This document shows, piece after piece, positions 1 to 5,816 of a stretch of DNA of 5,816 nt. Positions within the stretch are counted from its first letter, which is position 1, and each line of letters starts with the position of its first letter. The notes beneath the pieces are model-generated. The model made no database searches and was not told where the DNA came from. It worked only from the letters and a program-made list of their open reading frames with translations. The translations under genes and the position numbers were made by a program. Origin of the DNA: Hydrogenophaga sp. (lineage in GTDB: Bacteria; Pseudomonadota; Gammaproteobacteria; Burkholderiales; Burkholderiaceae_C); assembly GCA_030684755.1 (NCBI GenBank), contig JAUXXN010000385.1, positions 1 to 5,816 of the forward strand, read 5' to 3'.

Positions 1-2701
1 CCTGGGCGACTACGCCTCGCGCAGCGTGCTGCCCGAGCTGCAGCGCCTGCCCGGCGTGGGCCAGGCCCAGCTGTTTGGCACCGAGCGCGCCATGCGCGTC
101 TGGATCGACCCCAACAAGCTGCTCGGTTTCAACCTGAGTGCAGCCGATGTGACGGCCGCCATCCGCGCGCAGAACGCGCAGGTGTCGGCCGGTGAAATCG
201 GGGCCTTGCCCAACGTGGCGGGCCAGGGCATTGCGGCCACCGTGGTGGTCAACGGGCAGTTGGGCACGGTCGAGCAGTTTGGCAACGTGGTGCTGCGCGC
301 CAGCGCCGACGGTTCCCAGGTGCGGCTGAAAGACGTGGCCCGCATCGAGCTGGGCGCGCAGGCCTATGCCACCTCGGCGCGCCTCAACGGCCAGCCGTCC
401 ACCGGTATCGGTGTGCAGCTTTCGCCCAGTGGCAACGCGCTGGCCACGGCCGACGCGGTGCGCGCCAAGATGACCGAGCTGGAGCGTTTCTTTCCCCAGG
501 GCATGAGCTGGTCGATTCCCTACGACAGTTCGCGGTTTGTGAAAATTTCCATCGAAAAGGTGGTCATCACCCTGGCCGAGGCCGTGCTGCTGGTGTTTCT
601 GGTGATGTTCCTGTTCCTGCAGAACTTGCGCTACACCATCATCCCCACCATCGTGGTGCCGGTGGCCCTGCTGGGCACCTTTGCGGTGTTGATGGCGCTC
701 GGTTTTTCCATCAACGTGCTGACCATGTTCGGCATGGTGCTGGTGATCGGCATCGTGGTGGACGACGCGATTGTGGTGGTCGAAAACGTCGAACGCATCA
801 TGAGCGAAGAGGGCTTGCCGCCGCTGGAGGCCACGCGCAAGGCCATGGGCCAGATCTCGGGCGCCATCATCGGCATCACGGTGGTGCTGATCGCCGTGTT
901 TGTGCCGCTGGCGTTCTTCAGCGGTTCGGTGGGCAATATCTACCGCCAGTTCGCCACCGTCATGGGCGTGTCGATCGCGTTCTCGGCCTTCCTGGCGCTG
1001 TCGCTCACGCCCGCCTTGTGCGCCACCTTGCTCAAGCCGGTGCAAGCGGGTCACCACCACAAGAAACAGGGTTTCTTCGGCTGGTTCAACCGGGGCTTTG
1101 CGCGCACCGCCAAAGGCTATGAAGGTGGCGTGGCCAAGCTGCTGCCGCGCGCTGGCCGCACCCTGGTCATTTACCTGGCCATCGTGGCCGTCGCCGTGGT
1201 GGTGTACATGCGACTGCCCACCTCCTTTTTGCCCGGTGAAGACCAGGGCACCATGCTGGTGAACGTGCAGCTGCCACCCGGCGCCACGCGCGAGCGCACG
1301 CTCGACGTGATGCAGCAGGTCGAAGGCTTCATGCTCAAGCAGCCCGAGGTGCAGAGCATGGTCAGCGTGCTGGGTTTCAGCTTCTCCGGCCAGGGTCAAA
1401 ACGCGGCGTTGGCGTTCGTCACGCTCAAAGACTGGTCCGAGCGCACCGACCCGGGCAGTTCGGCCCAGGCGCTGGCGGGCCGTGCCTTTGGTGGCCTGGC
1501 CGGTATCCGCGACGCGTTCATTTTCCCGCTCAGCCCGCCGCCGATTCCCGAGCTGGGTTCTTCGTCGGGCTTCAGCTTCCGCCTGCAAGACCGTGCCGGC
1601 CTGGGCCGTGAAGCCTTGTTGGCCGCCCGCGGTCAGCTGCTGGGCCTGGCAGCCCAAAGCAAGGTGTTGACCCAGGTGCGCCCTGATGGCCTGGAGGACG
1701 CGCCGCAGCTGCAACTGGACATCGACCGCGACAAGGCCAATGCCCTGGGTGTGGGTTTTGACGCCATCAGCAGCGCCATCGGCACCTCGCTCGGTTCGAG
1801 TTACGTGAACGACTTCCCCAACGCCGGGCGGCTGCAGCGCGTGGTGGTGCAGGCCGACGCGCCCGCCCGCATGCAGCCCGACGACCTGTTGCGCCTGACG
1901 GTGCTGAACAACCGGGGCCAGGCCGTGCCGTTCTCCGCCTTTGCCGCCACCCGCTGGGTCACCGGCCCCATGCAGACCGTGCGCTACAACGGCTACCCGT
2001 CGATGCGCATCAGTGGCAGTGCGGCGCCCGGTTTCAGCACCGGCGCGGCCATTGCCGAAATGGAACAACTGGCGGCCCAGTTGCCCCAGGGCTTCGGCTT
2101 TGAATGGACCGGCCAATCGCGCGAAGAAAAACTGGCCGGCGCCCAGGCCGTCATCCTGTACGCGTTCGCCATCCTGGCGGTGTTCCTGTGCCTGGCCGCG
2201 CTGTACGAAAGCTGGACCATTCCGCTGGCCGTCATTCTGGTGGTGCCGCTGGGCGTGCTGGGTGTGCTGCTGGCCACGCTGATGCGCGGTTATGCCAACG
2301 ACGTGTACTTCCAGGTCGGACTGATCACAATCATCGGCCTTTCAGCCAAAAACGCGATCCTGATCATCGAGTTTGCCAAGGACCTGCAAGCGCAAGGCAA
2401 GGGCGTGGTGGAGGCGGCGCTGGCCGCGGCCCACCTGCGGTTTCGCCCCATCATCATGACCTCAATGGCCTTCACGCTGGGCGTGTTGCCGCTGGCCCTG
2501 GCGAGTGGCGCCGGTTCGGCCCGCCTGCGTGCCATCGGCACCGGGGTGATTGGCGGCATGCTGACCGGCACCGTGCTGGCGGTGGTGTTTGTGCCCGTCT
2601 TTTTCGTGGTGGTTCGAACCCTTTTCAAAGACAGCCCGCGGCAACACCGCGTGCACGCCGAACAGGCCGCTCACATGGGAGTGCACAGCGATGACCGATA
2701 A
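1..2701 (+). CDS. RND (HAE1 family) multidrug efflux permease, AcrB/MexB/TtgB-like, 5'-truncated by window edge
   Basis: Inner-membrane, proton-driven pump subunit of a tripartite drug exporter. The reading frame is already open at base 2 and runs to TAA at 2699-2701, giving 899 visible residues. By recalled similarity to E. coli AcrB (1049 aa), visible residue 1 corresponds to about AcrB 154, so TM1 and the start of the porter domain are off the edge. Proton-relay residues are all present: the Asp pair in VVDDAIVVVENVER (visible 254-255, AcrB D407/D408), Lys in GLSAKNAIL (783, K940) and Arg in RFRPIIMTS (813, R971). The cytoplasmic-loop motif GFFGWFNR is at 357-364. The switch loop GFSFSGQ (458-464) keeps the phenylalanines equivalent to F615, F617 and F628, and F178 is kept in QLFG (residue 25). 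The position matching F610 is Val. TM2-TM12 and the C-terminal FVPVFFVVVR are intact. An adaptor gene is expected upstream. Family assignment is very secure; substrates cannot be told from sequence. Confidence 0.97.
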   Translation, partial: LGDYASRSVLPELQRLPGVGQAQLFGTERAMRVWIDPNKLLGFNLSAADVTAAIRAQNAQVSAGEIGALPNVAGQGIAATVVVNGQLGTVEQFGNVVLRASADGSQVRLKDVARIELGAQAYATSARLNGQPSTGIGVQLSPSGNALATADAVRAKMTELERFFPQGMSWSIPYDSSRFVKISIEKVVITLAEAVLLVFLVMFLFLQNLRYTIIPTIVVPVALLGTFAVLMALGFSINVLTMFGMVLVIGIVVDDAIVVVENVERIMSEEGLPPLEATRKAMGQISGAIIGITVVLIAVFVPLAFFSGSVGNIYRQFATVMGVSIAFSAFLALSLTPALCATLLKPVQAGHHHKKQGFFGWFNRGFARTAKGYEGGVAKLLPRAGRTLVIYLAIVAVAVVVYMRLPTSFLPGEDQGTMLVNVQLPPGATRERTLDVMQQVEGFMLKQPEVQSMVSVLGFSFSGQGQNAALAFVTLKDWSERTDPGSSAQALAGRAFGGLAGIRDAFIFPLSPPPIPELGSSSGFSFRLQDRAGLGREALLAARGQLLGLAAQSKVLTQVRPDGLEDAPQLQLDIDRDKANALGVGFDAISSAIGTSLGSSYVNDFPNAGRLQRVVVQADAPARMQPDDLLRLTVLNNRGQAVPFSAFAATRWVTGPMQTVRYNGYPSMRISGSAAPGFSTGAAIAEMEQLAAQLPQGFGFEWTGQSREEKLAGAQAVILYAFAILAVFLCLAALYESWTIPLAVILVVPLGVLGVLLATLMRGYANDVYFQVGLITIIGLSAKNAILIIEFAKDLQAQGKGVVEAALAAAHLRFRPIIMTSMAFTLGVLPLALASGAGSARLRAIGTGVIGGMLTGTVLAVVFVPVFFVVVRTLFKDSPRQHRVHAEQAAHMGVHSDDR
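2677..2681 (+). promoter_or_regulatory. Ribosome binding site of the outer-membrane channel gene
   Basis: GGGAG lies 9 bases before the ATG at 2691 and inside the permease coding sequence. It supports choosing that ATG over in-frame starts further upstream, and fits translational coupling between the two pump genes. Confidence 0.6.
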
Positions 2702-4097
2702 CAAAACCTGGAGCCCCACCCGCCCGGCGCGCCTGCTGACGGCGCTGGCTGCGGCCGCTGTGCTGGCCGGCTGTTCACTCATGCCAGTCTACGAGCGGCC
2801 GGCCGCACCCGTGGCCACCGACTGGCCCGGCGCGGCCCCGGGGGCTGCGCCTGCGGCACCGCTGGGCTGGGCCGACTTCGTGGCCGACCCGCGCCTGCGT
2901 GAGCTGATTGCCCTGTCGCTGCAAAACAACCGCGACCTGCGCGTGGCCACGCTGAACATCGAGCAGGTGCGCGCGCAGTACCAGATACGCCAGGCCGACC
3001 AGTTGCCCAACCTGAACCTCGCGGCCAGTGGCAACCGCCAGCCCGCGAGCGGCGGTGGCACCAGCAGCAGCTACAACGTGGGCCTGGCCATAAGCAGCTG
3101 GGAGATCGACTTTTTTGGCCGCATTGCCAGCCTGAAAGAAGCCGCGCTGGCGCAGTTTCTGGCCAGCGAAGCCGCCCGCAACGCCGCACAAACCAGCCTG
3201 GTGGCATCGGTGGCCAGCACCTGGCTCAGCCTGCAGGCCAACGACGAACTGGTGGGGCTGACCCAGCGCACCCTGGCCACCCGGCGCGATTCGCTGCGCC
3301 TGACCCGGCTGCGCTTTGACAACGGCGCCACGTCAGCGCTGGACCTGCGCCAGGCCGAGTCGCTCACCGCCGCCGCCGAAGCGGCGCTGGCCCAGCAGAC
3401 CCGCCAGCGGTCGCTTGACCTGAACGCTCTGACCCTTCTGGTGGGGCAGCCGCTGCCCGTTGCGCTGGTGGCGCCCGCCACGGGTGAGGCGACCACCCAG
3501 CCGCTGTTTCGCAGCGTGCCGGCTGGCCTGCCTTCTGATCTGCTCACCCGCCGGGCTGACATTCGGCAGGCCGAGCAGCAGCTGATCGCGGCCAACGCCA
3601 GCATCGGTGCGGCGCGCGCGGCGTTTTTTCCGCGCATTGCACTCACTGCGGGTGTGGGCACGGCCAGCGGCGACCTGTCGGGTTTGTTCCAAGGCGGCTC
3701 TTGGGGTTTCACCCTGTCGCCGCAGGCACTGCTGCCCATTTTTGATGCTGGGCGTAACCAGGCGGGCCTGGACGGCGCCCAAGCCGCCCGTGCGGTGGCG
3801 GTGGCGCAATACGAAAAAGCCATCCAGAGCGCGTTCCGTGAAGTGGCTGACGCCCTGGCCGGCCGCGCCACGCTGGGCGAGCAGCTGCGTGCCCAGCAAG
3901 CCCAGGCCACGGCCGAAGCCGAGCGCTTCCGGCTGGCCGAGCTGCGCTACCGCAACGGTGTGTCCAGCTTTCTGGATGTGCTGGATGCGCAGCGGTCTTT
4001 GTTTGTCACCCAGCAGGGCCTGACCCAGACCCGACTGGCGCAACAGCAAAACCAGGTGGCGCTTTACAAGGCGCTGGGCGGCGGCTGGAGCGATTGA
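2691..4097 (+). CDS. Outer-membrane efflux lipoprotein, OprM/TtgC/AdeK-like (NodT/OEP family)
   Basis: Outer-membrane channel that docks on the RND pump and its adaptor and carries substrate across the periplasm and outer membrane. The 468-residue length is close to OprM. A lipoprotein signal is clear: Arg at 11 and 14, an Ala/Leu-rich core, and lipobox LAGC with the acylated Cys at 28; Ser at +2 agrees with sorting to the outer membrane. Two OEP repeats follow. The first has LGWADFVADPRLREL near 58-72, QNNRDLRVA near 78-86 and SSWEIDFFGR. The second has RRADIRQAE from 287, FFPRIALTAG from 312, LLPIFDAGR from 347 and FLDVLDAQRSLF from 427, all typical of the OprM group. The ATG at 2691 is chosen because it gives a proper signal peptide and follows GGGAG; the frame stays open upstream only as overlap with the permease. 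It overlaps the permease stop by 11 bases, so the two are almost certainly co-transcribed. The exact ortholog name is not determinable. Confidence 0.96.
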   Translation: MTDNKTWSPTRPARLLTALAAAAVLAGCSLMPVYERPAAPVATDWPGAAPGAAPAAPLGWADFVADPRLRELIALSLQNNRDLRVATLNIEQVRAQYQIRQADQLPNLNLAASGNRQPASGGGTSSSYNVGLAISSWEIDFFGRIASLKEAALAQFLASEAARNAAQTSLVASVASTWLSLQANDELVGLTQRTLATRRDSLRLTRLRFDNGATSALDLRQAESLTAAAEAALAQQTRQRSLDLNALTLLVGQPLPVALVAPATGEATTQPLFRSVPAGLPSDLLTRRADIRQAEQQLIAANASIGAARAAFFPRIALTAGVGTASGDLSGLFQGGSWGFTLSPQALLPIFDAGRNQAGLDGAQAARAVAVAQYEKAIQSAFREVADALAGRATLGEQLRAQQAQATAEAERFRLAELRYRNGVSSFLDVLDAQRSLFVTQQGLTQTRLAQQQNQVALYKALGGGWSD

Positions 4098-4122
4098 TTC
4101 GGTGCGTCTGGCCTCGGTTGGC

Positions 4123-4144
4123 GCTGGCCCGACCTGGGCCCAGC
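4123..4144 (+). terminator. Weak GC-rich hairpin between convergent genes, possible terminator
   Basis: GCTGG-CCC (4123-4130) can pair with GGG-C-CCAGC (4136-4144) around the loop GACCT, leaving one bulged C at 4139. It lies 25 bases after the stop of the outer-membrane channel gene. There is no T-run on either side, so it is not a canonical intrinsic terminator. It may only assist Rho-dependent termination or have no role. It is the only notable structure seen in the 76-base gap at 4098-4173. Confidence 0.25.
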
Positions 4145-4173
4145 TCAGCCTGCGGTATCCCGCTTGGGGTTGG

Positions 4174-5058
4174 TCAGACTTTGGGCAGGTCGTAGAACTG
4201 CACGATATGTTCCCAGGCCTGCAGCGGATCGTCCAGAAACACGAATAGTTTCAGGTCTTCTTCGGAAATCGTGCCTTCTTCGACCAGCAGGTCCAGGTTG
4301 ATCAGGCGCTTCCAGTAGTGGCTGCCAAACAGCACGATGGGTACCGGTTTGGCCTTCTTGCACTGCACCAGCGTGATCACCTCGAACAGCTCGTCCAGCG
4401 TGCCAAAGCCACCCGGAAAAGCCACCAGCGCCTTGGCCCGCATCATGAAATGCATTTTGCGCAGCGCAAAGTAGTGAAACTTAAAGCTCAGTTCAGGCGA
4501 TATGTAGGGGTTGGCTGACTGTTCGTGCGGCAGGGCAATGTTCAGCCCCACATTCAGCGCGCCTTCGTCGTGCGCACCCCGGTTAGCCGCTTCCATGATG
4601 CCCGGGCCGCCGCCGGTGCAAATAAACAGCCGGTCTTCGGGCATGCCAGCTTGCTCGCAACGGGCACTGTAGCGTGCCACGGTGCGGGCAAAATCGCGGG
4701 CTTGGTCGTAGTAAGGTGCATTGCGCAGCAGCTTTTTGGCGCGGTCAATGGCCTGGGCATCGCCCGCAGCCTTGGCTTGGTCCAGTTGGGCTTGTGCTTC
4801 GCTGGTCTCTTTGAAGCGGGCGCTGCCAAACACCACGATGGTGTTTTCAATGCCCAGGTCTTGCTGCGCCAAGTCTGGCTTGAGCATTTCGAGCTGGAAG
4901 CGTAGGCCACGGGTTTCGCGGCGCAGCAGAAATTCGGGGTCGGCGAAGGCCAGGCGGTAGGCGTCGGCCTGCAGCGGCGTGCCGTTGTTGGCATGCGCTT
5001 GCAGTTCGGCCCAGGCATCGGCCAAACGACGTTCGCTCAGGTGTTGGGTGTTCGCCAT
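4174..5058 (-). CDS. LOG family / TIGR00730 Rossmann-fold protein, putative nucleoside 5'-monophosphate phosphoribohydrolase (long form)
   Basis: Characterised members of this cytosolic family hydrolyse nucleoside 5'-monophosphates to free base and ribose 5-phosphate; plant LOG acts on cytokinin ribotides, and the bacterial homolog PpnN acts in purine nucleotide metabolism. The 294-residue product shows the Rossmann start TIVVFGSAR (73-81), the phosphate-binding loop TGGGPGIMEAANRG (148-161), ALRKMH (198-203) and the signature PGGFGTLDE (215-223), whose Arg/Glu-containing region forms the active site in LOG enzymes. It is longer than short LOG proteins (about 190 aa) through an N-terminal extension of ~70 residues and a helical Lys/Ala/Gln-rich insert at about 83-112. 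The ATG at 5058 is chosen because AAGGAG sits six bases before it; a TTG at 5115 would also be in frame but lacks such a site. It lies downstream of efp on the same strand, converging on the pump operon. The actual substrate is unknown; PFAM-style 'lysine decarboxylase' labels for this fold are misleading. Confidence 0.93.
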   Translation of the reverse strand: MANTQHLSERRLADAWAELQAHANNGTPLQADAYRLAFADPEFLLRRETRGLRFQLEMLKPDLAQQDLGIENTIVVFGSARFKETSEAQAQLDQAKAAGDAQAIDRAKKLLRNAPYYDQARDFARTVARYSARCEQAGMPEDRLFICTGGGPGIMEAANRGAHDEGALNVGLNIALPHEQSANPYISPELSFKFHYFALRKMHFMMRAKALVAFPGGFGTLDELFEVITLVQCKKAKPVPIVLFGSHYWKRLINLDLLVEEGTISEEDLKLFVFLDDPLQAWEHIVQFYDLPKV

Positions 5059-5064
5059 GTATCG

Positions 5065-5070
5065 CTCCTT
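5065..5070 (-). promoter_or_regulatory. Strong ribosome binding site of the LOG family gene
   Basis: AAGGAG read on the - strand, six bases before the ATG at 5056-5058. This near-perfect Shine-Dalgarno sequence decides the start codon against the upstream in-frame TTG. Confidence 0.8.
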
Positions 5071-5086
5071 GTTGGGTTGTTGCGCT

Positions 5087-5115
5087 ATTGTCGGCCCCAA
5101 AAGTCTGTACCCCAA
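5087..5115 (-). promoter_or_regulatory. Weak sigma-70-type promoter candidate for the LOG family gene
   Basis: On the - strand, TTGGGG (5110-5115) and GACAAT (5087-5092) are separated by exactly 17 bases, matching the -35 and -10 consensus at 3/6 and 4/6 positions. Transcription would begin roughly 20 bases before the start codon. A promoter somewhere here is expected because a strong terminator separates this gene from efp, but this particular match is weak and could be chance. Confidence 0.25.
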
Positions 5116-5140
5116 GCAAAGCCCGCCGCTCGTCTATCGT

Positions 5141-5162
5141 CATTGCCGCCTGCGCGGGAATG
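5141..5162. repeat. Degenerate palindromic repeat (CATTGCCGC / GCGGGAATG), probably a dispersed intergenic element remnant
   Basis: CATTGCCGC (5141-5149) and GCGGGAATG (5154-5162) are inverted repeats around the loop CTGC with one mismatched pair (5145/5158). The surrounding CGTCATT...GGAATG pattern resembles the CATTCCCGC...GCGGGAATG palindromes scattered between genes in many beta- and gammaproteobacteria, as in Neisseria dRS3-like and similar repeats. Only one copy is present here, so dispersal is inferred from recall rather than seen. The rest of 5116-5206 shows no gene, only CA-rich unstructured sequence. Confidence 0.45.
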
Positions 5163-5206
5163 GCGCAACAGCAAAGCACAACAAGGCAATGCAAAAGGCA
5201 GACGTC

Positions 5207-5233
5207 AAAAAAGCTCCCGAAGGAGCTTTTTTT
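5207..5233 (-). terminator. Intrinsic terminator after efp (UUCG tetraloop, T-tracts on both strands)
   Basis: AGCTCC (5212-5217) and GGAGCT (5222-5227) pair perfectly around CGAA, extended by A-T pairs from the A-run at 5207-5212 and the T-run at 5227-5233. Read on the - strand, the loop is UUCG closed by C-G, the exceptionally stable cUUCGg tetraloop, followed by six T. It begins about 15 bases past the efp stop, so it should end the efp transcript. The T-run on the + strand means it could also stop transcripts arriving from the opposite side. Confidence 0.92.
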
Positions 5234-5247
5234 GGGGCTGGATCCGA

Positions 5248-5802
5248 TCAGACGCGCTTGCGGTATTCACCCGTGCGGGTGTCGATCTCGATCTTGTCGT
5301 CTTGTGCCACAAACAGGGGCACCGACACTTCAAAACCGGTGGCGATCTTGGCGGGCTTGAGCACCTTGCCTGACGTGTCGCCCTTGACAGCGGGTTCGGT
5401 CCAGGTGATCACGCGCTCAACGCTGGTGGGCAGTTCGACCGAAATGGCCTTGCCGTCGTAGAACACCACTTCAACGGTCATGCCGTCTTCTAGGTAGTTC
5501 AGCGCGTCGCCCATGTTTTCGGCTTCCACTTCGTACTGGTTGTAGTCGGCGTCCATGCACACATACATCGGGTCGGCGAAGTAGGAGTAGGTGCACTCCT
5601 TCTTGTCCAGAATGATCTGGTCCATCTTGTCGTCGGCGCGGCATACCACTTCGGTGGCCATGTTGTTCAGCAAGGCCTTGAGCTTCAGGCGCACGGTGGC
5701 TGCACCGCGGCCGCCGCGGGCGTATTCGGTTTTCAGAACGATCATCGGGTCCTTGCCGTGCATGATGACGTTGCCGGCGCGGAGTTCTTGAGCGATTTTC
5801 AT
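5248..5802 (-). CDS. efp: Elongation factor P
   Basis: Cytosolic translation factor that binds between the P and E sites of stalled ribosomes and speeds peptide bonds at consecutive prolines. The 184-residue product is full length (E. coli 188) and has the usual order: a KOW-like N domain (about 1-64), a central OB domain (about 65-127, with [13 protein letters not shown] and YNQYEVE) and a C-terminal OB domain (about 128-184) ending GEYRKRV. The tip of the N-domain loop reads ARGGRGAA with Arg at 32, where E. coli has the lysine (K34) modified by EpmA/EpmB. Arg32 is the hallmark of the EF-P group rhamnosylated by EarP, known from Pseudomonas aeruginosa, Neisseria and other betaproteobacteria. 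The start is ATG at 5800-5802, with only a weak GGAAA upstream. It is followed by a strong terminator. Its upstream neighbour lies off the right edge and is expected to be earP. Confidence 0.98.
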   Translation of the reverse strand: MKIAQELRAGNVIMHGKDPMIVLKTEYARGGRGAATVRLKLKALLNNMATEVVCRADDKMDQIILDKKECTYSYFADPMYVCMDADYNQYEVEAENMGDALNYLEDGMTVEVVFYDGKAISVELPTSVERVITWTEPAVKGDTSGKVLKPAKIATGFEVSVPLFVAQDDKIEIDTRTGEYRKRV

Positions 5803-5806
5803 AAGG

Positions 5807-5811
5807 TTTCC
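5807..5811 (-). promoter_or_regulatory. efp: Weak ribosome binding site of efp
   Basis: GGAAA on the - strand, four bases before the ATG at 5800-5802. It is shorter and closer than ideal. The start is set mainly by protein homology ([13 protein letters not shown]), not by this site. Only 14 bases upstream of efp are visible, so no promoter can be judged. Confidence 0.35.
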
Positions 5812-5816
5812 AACAG

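Noticed and set aside
1052..1060. Triple histidine in the permease cytoplasmic loop as a possible metal site
   Set aside because: It lies in the variable linker before GFFGWFNR, which differs in length and composition among HAE1 pumps. Metal-exporting HME pumps are a different RND group, and the rest of the protein is clearly drug-pump type.
2589..2690. Upstream in-frame start for the outer-membrane channel gene
   Set aside because: The added 34 residues are a shadow of the permease C-terminus and would bury the signal peptide; the ATG at 2691 has a good ribosome binding site and places the lipobox Cys at 28.
2104..2694. A 196-codon + strand frame inside the permease gene
   Set aside because: It is an out-of-frame shadow rich in Arg, Gly and His; the permease frame there carries TM8-TM12 and the proton-relay Lys and Arg.
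3071..3910. Long antisense open frame (279 codons) opposite the outer-membrane channel gene, and a second at 3333-4049
   Set aside because: High-GC genes routinely leave open antisense frames. The translations are Arg/Ala/Ser-rich low-complexity sequence with no recognisable motifs, while the + strand frame is a clear OEP protein.
4135..4144. The 10-base perfect palindrome at 4134-4143 (CTGGGCCCAG) as an operator
   Set aside because: It is in a convergent gap downstream of both genes, where no promoter is expected, and short GC palindromes are common at this base composition.
5059..5115. TTG start for the LOG protein adding 19 residues
   Set aside because: The AAGGAG at 5065-5070 is perfectly spaced for the ATG at 5058, and the added residues would be translated from the ribosome-binding and promoter region.
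4979..5461. Overlapping + strand frames across the efp 3' end and the intergenic region
   Set aside because: They cross the terminator and repeat, run antisense to efp, and show no domain or ribosome binding site; they differ in all three frames with no sign of coding selection.

Overview
The window looks like chromosomal DNA of a high-GC betaproteobacterium, most likely a Comamonadaceae-type Burkholderiales (Acidovorax or Hydrogenophaga relatives). The grounds are the strong G/C preference at third codon positions, an elongation factor P with arginine at position 32 in the loop ARGGRGAA, and the general style of the proteins. The genus is an inference and cannot be fixed from this sequence.

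Layout: (1) Bases 1-2701, + strand, hold the last ~900 residues of an AcrB/MexB-type RND (HAE1) multidrug efflux permease; its first ~150 residues lie off the left edge. (2) Bases 2691-4097, + strand, overlapping the permease end by 11 bases, encode an OprM/TtgC-type outer-membrane efflux lipoprotein. The two form the distal part of a classical tripartite pump operon; the periplasmic adaptor (AcrA/MexA type) is expected upstream of the window. (3) Bases 4098-4173 are a short convergent gap with only a weak GC-rich hairpin. (4) Bases 4174-5058, - strand, encode a long-form LOG/TIGR00730 Rossmann-fold protein, a putative nucleoside 5'-monophosphate phosphoribohydrolase. (5) Bases 5059-5247 hold its ribosome binding site, a weak promoter candidate, a degenerate palindromic repeat, and a strong intrinsic terminator. 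(6) Bases 5248-5802, - strand, encode elongation factor P (efp).

How they work together: the permease and outer-membrane channel would form one drug-export machine spanning the envelope. The LOG protein and EF-P are separate housekeeping functions transcribed toward the pump operon; the terminator after efp suggests that the LOG gene has its own promoter. The arginine at EF-P position 32 predicts rhamnosylation by EarP, whose gene is expected just off the right edge.

I found no tRNA or rRNA gene, CRISPR array, insertion sequence, toxin-antitoxin pair or phage gene, and nothing I would call an undescribed system. The findings below are modest points for a second look.
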